Positions 22,991-32,990 of a stretch of DNA of 64,000 bases are shown in pieces; within the stretch, counting starts at the first letter, position 1; each line of letters starts with the position of its first letter. Under the pieces are notes generated by a model, which saw only the letters and a program-made list of their open reading frames with translations, was not told the DNA's origin and searched no databases. The stretch is taken from NCBI GenBank assembly GCA_964017235.1, contig OZ024930.1, positions 150,784,221 through 150,848,220 of the forward strand, written 5' to 3'. Source of the DNA: Sabellastarte sp. h YS-2021 (lineage: Eukaryota > Annelida > Polychaeta > Sabellida > Sabellidae). The translations under genes and the position numbers were made by a program.

Positions 22991-23805
22991 CTCTATGAGC
23001 CAGGCGTGAAGGTTGAGGCTGGTCAGATCCCTGTGACAAGCCTTGTTGAAGGGCTGGGTCACCAGATCGGGATGCATGGGTAGGCAAAGGGGTATCTGGG
23101 ATGACAGATCCACCAGATCCCAGAACCATGTTGGGCCAACCCGGAGCTATCAGGATCACTCTCTTGTACAGTTGATCTGACAGTTTGCTGACCACTTTGC
23201 CCAGTAACGATACTGGGGGAAAGGCGTACATGTCCAAGTTCTCCCAGGAGACTGTTAGAGTGTCCACTGCCCAAGCATTGGGGTCTGGTACTGGAGATAC
23301 AAACTTGGTTAGCTTGCAATTGTACCTGGTCGCAAACATGTCGACCTGGTGACGGTGCCAGGTTTGACACAGGAGGTCGAATACCTCCTGATGAGACCAT
23401 TCCGTCTGAATTATTTGGCCTTGTCGATTCCGCAATCACATTCAGACGACCTGGGATGTGTCTGGCCTTTAGGACAACATGTCTCAGATTGCACCAGCAC
23501 AGGAGCCGCCATAGAAGGGCACAAAGTGAGCCTGACCTCATACCTCCCTCCTTGTTTATATATGCCACAACTGTAGTGTTGTCCGTGGCAACCAGAACAA
23601 GTTTCCCTTGTACCATGTGCTGGAACCTTTTTAGTGCTAGGAAGACCACCTTTAGTTCCAAGAAATTTATATGTAGTTGACTTTCTGGAACTGACCAGGT
23701 GCCACTTGCTGTGAAGTCGCCTAAGTGTGCACCCCAGCCTTCTTTTGAGGCGTCTATAAAGATTTGAATGGCATGACGAAGAGGGTGCAGAGGTTGACCT
23801 AGCAA
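22991..23805 (-). pseudogene. DIRS-2 RNase H and pol C-terminal segment
   Basis: IQIFIDASKEGWGAHL, INFLELKVVFLALK, VLVATDNTTVVAYINKEGG and KARHIPGRLNVIA give the RNase H core, with Asp, Glu, Asp and the late His-containing block in order (23805 to about 23440). A second frame (from 23435) continues with TEWSHQEVFDLLCQTW, VDMFATRYNCKLTKFVSPVP and ENLDMYAFPPVSLLGKVVSK, the segment that usually links RNase H to the recombinase. One-base shifts near 23805 and 23440 bracket the RNase H. The domain would remove RNA from the RNA-DNA hybrid. Confidence 0.82.
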
Positions 23806-24810
23806 GACATTTGTCTCTTTGGTCCACCATTGTAGGTGCGGCTGGAGAGTCCTTGGAACTGGAATCTCCTTTTCCAGAGATTCGGGAACCCTCCAATGTC
23901 TTTCTGTTTTTCAGTTGCTGTAAGAAGGCCTATCAGAGACATGAACTTCCTGACTCGGCAAGTCGGAGTGGACAGAATAGACTCCACTTTCTGTAGAATT
24001 GACTCCCAACGGTTCGGGGTCGGTTTGACCAGTCCGTGTAAGAGGTCGTACTGGTAACCCACAAACTCGAACACCTGTTTGGGTTCCAACTCCGATTTCT
24101 GGAGGTTCACTACCCAACCCAACTCCTGGCAAAGGGCGAGGAGGGACTGGGTGCCCTGGTGGCAGGTTTCTCTGGTGGGGGCTCGAATCAACCAGTCATC
24201 TAGGTACTGGTGGATCCTTATACCCCGAGATTGAGCCATTAACTTTACCTCTTTGACCACACAAGCGAACTCCATAGGCGCTGTTGAGAGGCCAAAGGGA
24301 AGAGCCCGGAACTGGTATGTCTGGTTCTGGAAGTGAAACCAGAGGAACTTTCTGGACCTGGAGTGTACTGGGATGTGGAAATAGGCGTCGCTGAAATCCA
24401 GCGATGTCACCCATTCCCCTTGTTGCAAGGAGATTTGAATTGTCTCTGGGGTCTCCATTTTGAATGTTTTTACGCTCAAAAATTTGTTTAGAGCACTGAG
24501 ATCCAAGATTGGCCGCCATTTCCGATTTTGTTTGGGGACAATGAACAATCTATTGAAGAAGGCTAGAGAGGTCCGAACCCTTGCCCTCTCTACTGCCTTT
24601 TTTCTGATCAGTGCATGCAAAGCCTCCTGCAGGTAGAGATTCCTGCGGGGGTTTGCATAACCACTGATTATTAAGGGGTCTCTCACTAGTGGGGGTCTTG
24701 TTTTGAACGGGAGAATGTAACCGTCTTTCAAGATGGACACTACTCTCGGGTTTGCACCCAGAAGGGACCATATTTTCCAAAAGTTTTGGAGACGACCTCC
24801 CACCAGCCGT
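23799..24810 (-). CDS. DIRS-2 reverse transcriptase
   Basis: Contains NRLFIVPKQNRKWRPILDLS, GEWVTSLDFSDAYFHIPV (motif A), LPFGLSTAPMEFACVVKEV (motif B), HQYLDDWLIRAPT (motif C) and GWVVNLQKSELEP. The open frame continues upstream to 25049, but the part before about 24800 is out of frame with the conserved Cys-rich module. All catalytic Asp residues are present. The frame ends at a stop at 23799 just after the start of the connection region, where a frameshift leads to RNase H. Confidence 0.88.
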
Positions 24811-24990
24811 GCATTTGCAGCATTGTGGACATTGGGAACATTTGGGGCAAAAACGCAGTGATCTACAGAAAAAGCATGTTTCACAAAATTTATTTCTGTT
24901 TTGATACTTGATGAGCGTCTTCCGTCTTTCTTTTTTGACTCCCCTCTCACATTTAAGACAAAAGATACAGGACTGACAACAGGACACAAT
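24790..24990 (-). pseudogene. DIRS-2 Cys-rich zinc-binding-like module before the RT
   Basis: In a different frame from the RT the minus strand reads CCQSCIFCLKC, then FCETCFFC and CPKCSQCPQCCKCTAGGR. This is a dense series of CxxC pairs typical of a zinc-binding module between gag and RT in animal DIRS elements. It joins the RT through a one-base frameshift near 24800. Confidence 0.65.
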
Positions 24991-27066
24991 ACAGGTTGTT
25001 GAACAGACACAGAAAAGTTCTGTCTTTGCACACCTGGAACACCATCCACTGGCGGGGCACCAGACTTACTAAACAGTAATTGTCATTTATACTGAGGTTG
25101 ATCCTTAGCCGGGCGGGTGCCACATCCAGGTTGACCTCCCCTGCCTCGACCTCTAGATCTACCCCTATTGCCAAAAGACTTCCATGCGGGCATATCCTTT
25201 GCCCACCAGGTCGTGAAGAATCCTGAGATTGTTTCCAGTTAGCAGGGTAGGGCTGGAAATGGCTTTGTTGTTGTTTCTTAAAACCACCGGCGAACCCCCC
25301 ATGGCCCGAACTGGGCTGAGAAGTACGCTTGGTGTTTTCGTATTGAGTGATCTCATCTTCTGCCTTTCTTATGATAGCGTCTGGAAATAAAGCATATCCA
25401 TTCAGAGGGCAGTTGCGCAAGGCGGAAAACGTATCATGCTTTACCCCTGGTTTGAGATTCTCTAGATAGGCATCCCTGTGAGCTAATGTCAAGTTGGCCA
25501 TCTGCACAAATATGAAGTCAGATAAGTGCTGAAGCGACTTTCCCATTGCAAAGCTTACATTCTGGTTAAAGGAAGCCAAATAGTGAAGTTCATCCAAAGT
25601 AGTTTGAGCTTTAACAGAGGACTTGCCCTTAGATAACTCAGTTTGTAAGGCCTTCAGGTTCTCTTGCACACTGTCCTGAATCTTCGTAATGCAGCGGTTG
25701 AATCCACCTGACTGGTTGCACACGTAGCTGGTTTCCTTGGCTGCTTTCTCCCATTTACGTAAAGTATCTTGTGCAATTGGGCGACCAGGGTGGTGAGAGG
25801 CAGCAGTAGCAGCCGGTTTACAAATCCTGGGGAAAGCACTATTAAGTTTCGCTGCATCATTGGGCCAGGTATTAACAGATTTCCCGGGTCTGGTCGGGTC
25901 TTTGGGTTCTGCAGGATGGATACCATACCACCTGTTCTGTGACTTGGGCGGACGTAAAAAGTGGTCTACATGAAGCCCTCCTGGTTCACTGGACTTGGAG
26001 GGATAACCCTCAATCAACACCAGATTTAAGTTCTCTAACTTCCTGCACAGCCAATCTTTGGGAGGAAGCAAAACTGAAACCTTCCCGACTGGTTGAGCTT
26101 TATGTCCTACCCATGGATTATCAGTCCTTGAAGCCGGAGAATATTCTAAGTCCGGGATGTGGGTCCATCCCATGAAGGCTCTTACACCCCTGACTGTTTC
26201 TCTGTAATTCTGGTCTTCACTAATAACCCTGTCAGAGTCTCCGGCATCCACACCCGGTTGATCTTCCAGGTCTGATAGTTCACCTTCCTCAGCTGGTTCC
26301 GGAGGTAAATAACTGGCACTGGAGACCGGGAGAGAGTGAGAGGGAGAGTGTCACCATAAGATACCGGACCGGGCTGTGCAAAAACCGGTTCAGTAGCATC
26401 AACATCAGTATCTGGGTATAGGTTCTCCAACAGAGATGTCATTCCCACAGATGTAGTAGTAGCAGTAGCAGAAACACAAGTTCTATCCGGACCGGAGGCC
26501 GGGCCGGCCTGGCCAGAAGGAACTGCAGACAGTAAGAATGGAGCTTGAGAGAGAGAAACTGCTGAAGGTCCATGAGTAACCGGAGCTTTAACCGGTGAAA
26601 AGGCAACATAAGGGGAAGGACGCTGTCCCAAAGTAATCAGAGCTTCCAAACGTGCCATTTTCAAAGACCATTTCTCGTCTAAGTCTTGTAGATCTTTTCT
26701 AAAAGAAGGTTGAGGTAATGAGAGGTCTTCTGACATATTCAGTGAGGAAGAAGCCCCTTAAGATTTGTCTTGATCTACCAGAGACAAAACAGTTACAGAA
26801 CTGGGTTCAACCGAAGACTGACGTTCTTGTTTCATTTCCTTCCACAGCTTGTAAGTAGGCGTAGAAAGTTGTAAAACCTGCTCAGGGGTTAGTAACTCAC
26901 AAAATTCGCAAGGAAGTTTCTTTACACAAGCATCCTCTCCAAGACCCTTGTCCCTGCAATGGGCACACCTTGAATGTTTGTCAAAGGAGGCCATAATATG
27001 GCCGCAAGCTCCCTTTCGCTGTCCTGGTGAAGCCATGAGTAATTCATAACACAATGAGAACACCAA
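24953..27066 (-). pseudogene. DIRS-2 gag-like protein, stop and frameshift
   Basis: The frame starts near 27066 and has the Cys/His-rich N-terminal module (HSRCAHCRDKGLGEDACV, then PCEFC) also seen in DIRS-1. A TAA at 26758-26760 interrupts it, the same frame continues to about 26300, and a shift leads to the 24953-26251 frame. That part holds a helical region (LAHRDAYLENLKPGVKH, LRNCPLNGYALFPDAIIRKA) and a Gln/Gly-rich tail. It is presumably the RNA-binding structural protein; function is inferred from position and from the gag of DIRS-1. Confidence 0.72.
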
Positions 27067-27302
27067 AACAATAACACTAAAGAAATTAAGGAAATATATC
27101 CAACTTTGAAAACTCTTATGAAAAAAACACAGCTTTCCTATTCACGCAAAACGAAAAAGATGCTATGACGTCACATCCCTCTGGCGAATGAAGCAGGAAC
27201 TAGGCCACCTGGCGAGTGGAATGTAGTGTACCGGTCCTGCCAGAGGTGAAACTCGGGACGTCTTTTGCTGGCGTTTGGTGGGACCGGCTGGCGCTGGATT
27301 AT

Positions 27303-27342
27303 AGCTATCGTCTGTTAGGTAAGGTGTATTAACGCAATAAAA
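27303..27342. repeat. DIRS-2 right inverted repeat (5' end of the element)
   Basis: Starts AGCTATCGTCTGTTAGG and ends AACGCAATAAAA, abutting TAGCTATTACTCAC of a satellite D unit. Confidence 0.85.
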
Positions 27343-27705
27343 TAGCTATTACTCACTTATGGCATGCAATGGAACCCAAAACTATGTACCACCTTATAGC
27401 CAAGGACAAAGTAGCTGAACAACATAATAATTATTATTATGTGAAGAAAAAGCTCTAACTGCAATGGTTTTTGAGTTTACTCAAAGTAGCAAATATTGCT
27501 ATTACTCACTTACCTTTAGGCCTATGTCCACAAAACCAACAAAATTTTTGAGGGCGTGAAAATTCATGGGGACTCTTAATTTACAAAAAATCTGTAGCTG
27601 TAGTAGTTTTGGAGAAATCTGTGTGACACACTAATGCATGCACACAAGTACACACACATGATGCATTTCATAAGCATTCTGACGCATGCAATTATCTCCC
27701 GCCGT
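27343..27705. repeat. Satellite D, array 3, ending in half of a hairpin
   Basis: Starts directly at the DIRS-2 end with TAGCTATTACTCACTTATGG and follows the same order as 3110-3440, including CAAAGTAGC, AAATCTGTAGCTGTAGTAG and a CACACA-rich tract. It closes with TTATCTCCCGCCG, the left arm of the hairpin found complete at 32035-32059. Confidence 0.75.
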
Positions 27706-27739
27706 ATAAATTGGTTGTACTAAAGATAGTGTAATGTAC

Positions 27740-28266
27740 ATTTTCTTGCGAGATGGTGGCACATAAAGAAATGGCCATACGCAAGAGGCACTTTAATGTT
27801 GGACTGCAATACTTTTAAAGATAAAAGGCATTGATTCATTTTACTAGCTATTACTCTGCCATCCAAAGAGTTATAATTTTGCAACTTTACTATGTAGTAG
27901 TCTAGTAGATCACCCAAAAGTAGGTGAAGGACTTATTTAGAAGAAATTGCCTATCTGTAACACTTTTACAGATAAAAGCCATTTACTCATTTTAGTAGCT
28001 ATTACTCGACAATCCAAAGAGCTACAGTTCTGCTACTTCACTATGAGGTAGATCACCCAAAAGTAGGTGAATGACTTATTTAGAAGAAATTGGCTATGTG
28101 CAATACTTTTAAAGATAATAAAAGGTATTTACTCATTTTAGCAGCTGTTACTCAGCTATGCAAAGAGCTACAGTTGTGCAACTTCATTATGTGGTAGATC
28201 ACACAAAAGTAGGTGAATGACTTATTTAAACGAAATTGCTTATCTGCAATACTTTTAGAGATAAAA
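27740..28266. repeat. Satellite E' array left of DIRS-3
   Basis: Units as at 19080-19680. It breaks off at TTTTAGAGATAAAA (28253-28266), and the unit resumes at 36888 (GCATTTATTCATTTTAC), giving the exact DIRS-3 insertion point. Confidence 0.85.
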
Positions 28267-28308
28267 TTTAAAATTTTAATTACTTAAATGTAGCCTTTAT
28301 AAGCTACA

Positions 28309-28407
28309 AGCTTACCATGTGGGACTCAATGCTGTTCTAGGATGGCCGCAAGGCATCAGGCCAACATCTAAGAAAAATAGACATTTATAGTTGGCCATAG
28401 CCTCCAG
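28309..28407. repeat. DIRS-3 long terminal inverted repeat, left copy
   Basis: Starts AGCTTACCATGTGGGACTCA and runs to TTGGCCATAGCCTCCAG. It is the inverted copy of 36772-36870 with only a few differences. Confidence 0.85.
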
Positions 28408-28489
28408 TTGGCATCTCGTGGTAACCTATGAGCTCTCGTCCTACTTTCTCGTTGAAATTTTTAAACCTTACCCCTCAGCTGTAATACTC

Positions 28490-28564
28490 TTCTGAGTCCC
28501 ACATGGTAAGCTTTAATTAAAATTTTCAATTTTATTGCGCTACAATAGCTTACCATGTGGGTCT
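28490..28564. repeat. DIRS-3 internal complementary region
   Basis: Joins GAGTCCCACATGGTAAGCTT-like sequence, an AT-rich AATTAAAATTTTCAAT and TTTTATTGCGCTACAATAGC head to head. It thus resembles the two element ends placed side by side, the arrangement used by DIRS elements to rebuild their termini through a circular intermediate. Confidence 0.65.
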
Positions 28565-28574
28565 CAATGCTGAA

Positions 28575-28957
28575 TCCAACCGCCCGGTGGCGGGATTACA
28601 GCTGAGACTGGAAGATATGTCAATTTTTCTTAGATTTTGAAGTAATAGATTAGAATGAATGTTAGAAATACCAGTCTGAGTCCCGTAAACAGTGCCCCAA
28701 TCCCGAAGACCGGGCCTGTGAAGAGCCAAAAACCTGAATAGGATGAATGACAGTGCTAAAAACTGTCAAGATGTTTTCATTGTAGGAAAGAAGTGCATCC
28801 GTGCTCACTTTAGAGGTGTTAGGGCCCTTAGGGCCCAACCACGAGTGAAAAACCAGCCCAATGGTTGGAATTCTCATAAATTTTTGCCACCAAATATGAG
28901 ATTAATGACAACTTGATCAGTCCTGAATACATATATTCTTGATAAACTAAAAATAAC
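28575..28957. other. DIRS-3 3' non-coding region
   Basis: No coding frame or satellite. Lies between the internal complementary region and the inserted satellite element. Confidence 0.4.
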
Positions 28958-29264
28958 AAGACCACTGCCGTGGTATGATCTCCCACCGCACTACATCAAA
29001 AAGTAGGTCAACAACATATTTGACAAAACTCCTTTAAATTGAATAGTTTTGCTGTTATAAATTATTTAAATCAAAAAGTCAAAGTAGCTATTACTGAGTT
29101 TGGCCATCGAATGGCCACATTCCAGAGTAAGAGCCACTGAATGTACATATTCCGCAGTTATTTACATGTAAGATATGCACTAAAAAGGTTTGGGTATCTT
29201 CATTCCACCTCAAAGAAGGGGCCCAAGGTCTTACCCTTACCCTGTGCTTTTCCACAGGTTGGTT

Positions 29265-30890
29265 TGAAGCTCTCCCAAAAGTAGGTGAATGAGTTATTTG
29301 AGAAAAATTGGCCATCTGCAATACTTCTAGAGATAATTCGCATATACTCATTTTCAGTAGGCGAGTAATTAGCTATGGGTCTGAAACTTCACTATGTGAA
29401 GGCCCTTGCAAAAGTAGGTGAATGAGTTATTTGAGAAAAAAATGGCTATCTGCAATACTTTTCAGAGATAATTCGCATTTACTCATTTTGAGTAGGTGAG
29501 TAATTAGCTATGGGTGTGAAACTTCACCAAGTGAAAGCTCTCCCAAAAGTAGGTGAATGAGTTATTTGAGAAAAATTGGCTATCGGCAATACTTTTAGCG
29601 ATAATTCGCATTTACTCATTTTGAGTAGGTGAGTAATTAGCTATGGGTCTGAAACTTCACCATGTGAAAGCTCTTCCAAAAGTAGGTGAATGAGTTATTT
29701 CAGAAAAATTGGCTATCTGCAATACTTTTAGTGATAATTCGCATTTACTCATTTTGAGTAGGTGAGTAATTAGCTATAGGTCTGAAACTTCACCATGTGA
29801 AAGGTCTCCCAAAAGTAGGTGAATGAGTTATTTGAGAAAAATTGGCTAAGTACAATACTTTTAAGAGATAATTCGCATTTACTCATTCTGAGTAGGTGAG
29901 TAATTATCTACGGGTCTGAAACTTCACCAAGTGAAAGTTCTCCCAAAAGTAGGTGAATGAGTTATTTAAGAAAAATTGGCTATCTGCAATGCTTTTAGCG
30001 ATAATTCGCATTTACTCATTTTGAGTAGGTGAGTAATTACCTATGGGTGTGAAACTTCACCAAGTGAAAGTTCTCCCAAAAGTAGGTGAATGAGTTATTT
30101 GAGAAAAATCGGCCATCTGCAATACTTTTAGAAATAATTCGCATTTACTCATTTTCAGTAGACGAGTAATTAGCTATGGGTCTGAAACTTCACCATATGA
30201 AAGCTCTCCCAAAAGTAGGTGAACGAGTTATTTGAGAAAAATTGGCTATCTGCAATACTTTTAGCGATAATTCACATTTACTCATTTTCAGTAGGTGAGT
30301 AATTATCTATGGGTCTGAAACTTCACCATGTGAAAGCTCTCCCAAAAGTAGATGAAGGAGTTATTTGAGAAAAATTGGCTATCTGCAATACTTTTACAGA
30401 TAATTCGCATTTACTCATTTTGAGTAGGTGAGTAATTAGCTATGGGTCTAAAACTTCACCAAGTGAAAGCTCTCCCAAAAGTAGGTGAATGAGTTATTTG
30501 AGAAAAATTGGCTATCTGCAATAGTTTTAGCGATACTTTGCATTTACTCATTTTGAGTAGGTGAGTAATTAGCTATGGGTCTGAAACTTCACCAAGTGAA
30601 AGCTCTCCCAAAAGTAGGTGAATGAGTTATTTGAGAAAAATTGGCTATCTGCAATACTTTTAGAGATAATTCGCATTTACTCATTTTGAGTAGGTGAGTA
30701 ATTAGCTATGGGTCTGAAACTTCACCAAGTGAAAGCTCTCCCAAAAGTAGGTGAATGAGTTATTTGAGAAAAATTGGCTATCTGCAATACTTTTAGCGAT
30801 AATTTGCATTTACTCATTTTCAGTGAGTAATTAGCTACGAGTCTGAAACTTCACCATGTGAAAGCTCTGCCAAAAGTAGATGAATGACTT
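29265..30890. repeat. Satellite E array (133-bp units, about 12 copies)
   Basis: Units with CCCAAAAGTAGGTGAATGAG recur near 29274, 29408, 29543, 29676, 29810, 29942, 30076, 30208, 30341, 30474, 30607 and 30741. Each also has ATTTGAGAAAAATTGGCTAT, CTGCAATACTTTTAG, ATTCGCATTTACTCATTTTG and GGTGAGTAATTAGCTATGGG. Divergence is low, so the array is young or homogenised. Confidence 0.92.
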
Positions 30891-32034
30891 AAAAAGTAGA
30901 TGAACAACTTATTTGAGAGAAATTGTGTAGCTGCAATACTTTTGAAGATATAAGGCATTTACTCATTATGGTTATCATTAAAAATTGACAAAGTAGCTAT
31001 TACGGTTTGCGAGATATTTGTCATTTTTCACATTTTCAGCAAAAGTAGCAATAAAGTAGCTATTACTCACTTGTACATTGAGCAACAGTTGTGAAACTGA
31101 AATATGTTACAGTTCACAAAAAAGTAGATGAACAACTTATTTGAGAGAAATTGTGTAGCTGCAATACTTTCGAAGATATAAGGCATTTACTCATTATGGT
31201 TATCATTAAAAATTGACAAAGTAGCTATTACTCACTTAGCTATGGAGATACACTTCCAAACTAGTGACCATGTTGTAGCTGTGGAGATAGTAGCTGAACA
31301 ACATATTGGAACAAAATTGTGTAGCTGCAATACTTTTGAAGATATAAGCCATTTACTCATTATGGTTATCATCAAAGTAGCTATTACTCAGTTAGCTATG
31401 GAGTTACAGCTGTGAAAATTCACAATACAGTATATCCAAAAGATAGGTGAACAACATATTCAATAAAAATCCTCTATATTCAATAGTTTTTGAGTTATAA
31501 GTGACTTGCTCAATGGTCAAATGTTAAACTTAGTATAGCTATTACTCAGTTAGCTATGGTGCTACACCTTGGACACCTCACCATGATATAGTACATGAAG
31601 GAGTTGTTGAACAACATATTTCAGGCCAATATTGTAAGTAACAGTTACAAAGACAAAATCAATTTACTCATTTTGCTCATTGTTAATAACAGAAAATAGC
31701 TATTACTCACTTAGCTATGAAGATAGAACCCTAAAAATGGTACCATCTTGTAGGCATGGAGAAAGTAGCTGAACAACTTATTTTACAGAAACACTCTAAA
31801 TGCAGTCGTTTTGGAGTTATGAGCACTTTACTCAAAGTAGCCACCATTGCTATTACTCACTTAGCTATAGTCCTAGGTGTGAAATAACAGCATCAAATGA
31901 AAGGACATAAGCAATAAGGTCATAAGAAACATTGAAAAGGCCAAGGAGAAACAACCAGTGTGATGTACAGTCCTTTATAAAAGCGTGACACACACTCAAT
32001 AACACACGAACACACGCACGGAATGCGTTTTATA
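30891..32034. repeat. Diverged satellite D/E units
   Basis: Degenerate units with AGTAGCTATTACTCACTTAG, TTGTGTAGCTGCAATACTTT and GGCATTTACTCATTATGGTT, then a CACACA/ACGC-rich tract at 31985-32020 directly before the terminal hairpin. Confidence 0.75.
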
Positions 32035-32059
32035 ATCTCCCGCCCGGCTGGCGGGAGAT
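32035..32059. other. Perfect 10-bp terminal hairpin
   Basis: ATCTCCCGCC (32035-32044) pairs exactly with GGCGGGAGAT (32050-32059) around CGGCT. Preceded by TTTTATA and followed by AAAAAATG. Related ends are at 3434-3445, 27694-27705 and, degenerate, 56764-56792. Confidence 0.8.
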
Positions 32060-32103
32060 AAAAAATGACCTTACCCGTAACATCTTGAGAGGTAAACCTA
32101 TAC

Positions 32104-32410
32104 CTAGACCCTGGGATTAGACTCCTGAAGACTCGGCTGTAGCGGATGTGCCCCCCCCCCCCCCCCCCCCTTCTTTTCTTTCCGAGGATACCTGGTCTGA
32201 AGGGAAGGATCTAGGACTTGTTGTGCCGCCACCACTGGTCCCAGATACATATTGTTGTCGTTGTCTAACCAAGTAAGATCTATTACGTAAAAATTTGTAA
32301 ATGTGTTGTGAGCTTTCCAGTGACAGGCTTGCATGATTTGGTCCACTGATACCCCACCGTAAAAGGCCGCAAAGGCCCTAATGTCATGCGCTTTAACTCG
32401 GACCAAGTCC
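32104..32410 (-). pseudogene. DIRS-3 tyrosine recombinase, C-terminal remnant
   Basis: Encodes VRVKAHDIRAFAAFYGG, SVDQIMQACHWKAHNTFTNF with YV, and LGPVVAAQQVLDP before a Gly-rich run made by the poly-C tract. H-x-x-R, the second His/Trp site and the Tyr are present. Everything N-terminal, including the first catalytic Arg, is missing, because RNase H sequence joins directly to it near 32410. Confidence 0.85.
32151..32170. repeat. 20-base poly-C tract
   Basis: Followed by TTCTTTTCT, as at 19980-19995 in DIRS-2; on the coding strand AGAAAAGAA precedes the poly-G. Confidence 0.9.
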
Positions 32411-32990
32411 ATGTTATGTGATAGTGATGGCACCATGTCATGATCTTCCACAGGAGAGCGCACATCTCTGCTGAGTGAGTTCCTCCTTGTTTGTTTATGT
32501 AGGCTACCACTGTTGAGTTGTCCATTGCAACTAGCACTGTTTGGTTCTGGCACTGGTCCTTGAAGCTTCGAAGGGCCAGGGAAACCACCTTCAACTCTAG
32601 AACATTGATGTGTAGCCTTTTTTCCCGGTCTGACCACAGACCTTTTGTAGAAGTTTGATCTAAGTGAGCGCCCCAACCTTCGTTTGAGGCGTCTGTAAAT
32701 AGTTGGATACTGTGGTCTTTGGGATGAAGGTCTGCACCTCTCATCACGTTTGAGGGATTTTGCCACCAGTCTAGGTGTGCTGAAATGGCTTCTGTCCAAG
32801 GAAGGAGGCTGTCCAGCGACTGAGGATATCTCCAGTGCTCCTTGAGGTGAAACTGAAAGGGCCTCATGTGAAGGCGTCCCTCCGGGACCATTTTCTCCAT
32901 TGAGGCAAGCAACCCAATTAGAGACATCAAACATCTTGCAGTCAAAACATGTTTTGACTTGAGTCGTAGGATCAAATCCTGAAGTTTGAG
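32405..32990 (-). pseudogene. DIRS-3 RNase H, 3' end deleted
   Basis: Reads CLMSLIGLLASMEKMVPEG, then SIQLFTDASNEGWGAHL, INVLELKVVSLALRSFK, VLVAMDNSTVVAYINKQGG and LLWKIMTWCHHYHIT. The Asp-Glu-Asp core is present. The final His block (HIPG in DIRS-2) is absent, because the sequence jumps into the recombinase at about 32420. CACTATCACATAAC at the junction can be read in either gene, suggesting a microhomology deletion. Confidence 0.8.

Larger units (their letters stand above)
19681..27342 (-). mobile_element. DIRS-2: full-length but inactivated DIRS-like retrotransposon
   Basis: Minus-strand order is gag (27066 to about 24960), Cys-rich module, reverse transcriptase, RNase H, pol C-terminal segment and tyrosine recombinase. 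A 40-bp inverted repeat (38 of 40 bases equal) lies at 19815-19854 and 27303-27342. A second partial copy of the terminal sequence (GTCTGTTAGGTAAGGT, 19759-19774) lies just outside the left one, as in the internal complementary region of DIRS elements. Frameshifts, one gag stop and a LINE insertion make it inactive. The left flank is satellite E', the right flank satellite D. Confidence 0.85.
28958..32062. mobile_element. Hairpin-ended satellite element (Helentron-like) inside DIRS-3
   Basis: The left end has the hairpin ACCAC-TGCC-GTGGT (28961-28974) and then ATCTCCCACC (28978-28987). The right end is the perfect hairpin 32035-32059, whose last arm GGCGGGAGAT is the inverted match (9 of 10) of that left block. 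The interior is satellite E plus D-like units and a CACACA-rich tract. No protein is encoded. It interrupts DIRS-3 between the recombinase tail and the internal complementary region. Exact borders are uncertain by a few bases. Confidence 0.55.

Noticed and set aside
29265..30890. Regular repeats resembling a CRISPR array
   Set aside because: Units are contiguous 133-bp tandem repeats without short palindromic repeats and unique spacers, in an animal genome.
32035..32059. Bacterial-type transcription terminator
   Set aside because: Eukaryotic context, recurring hairpins at satellite array ends; better read as element termini.
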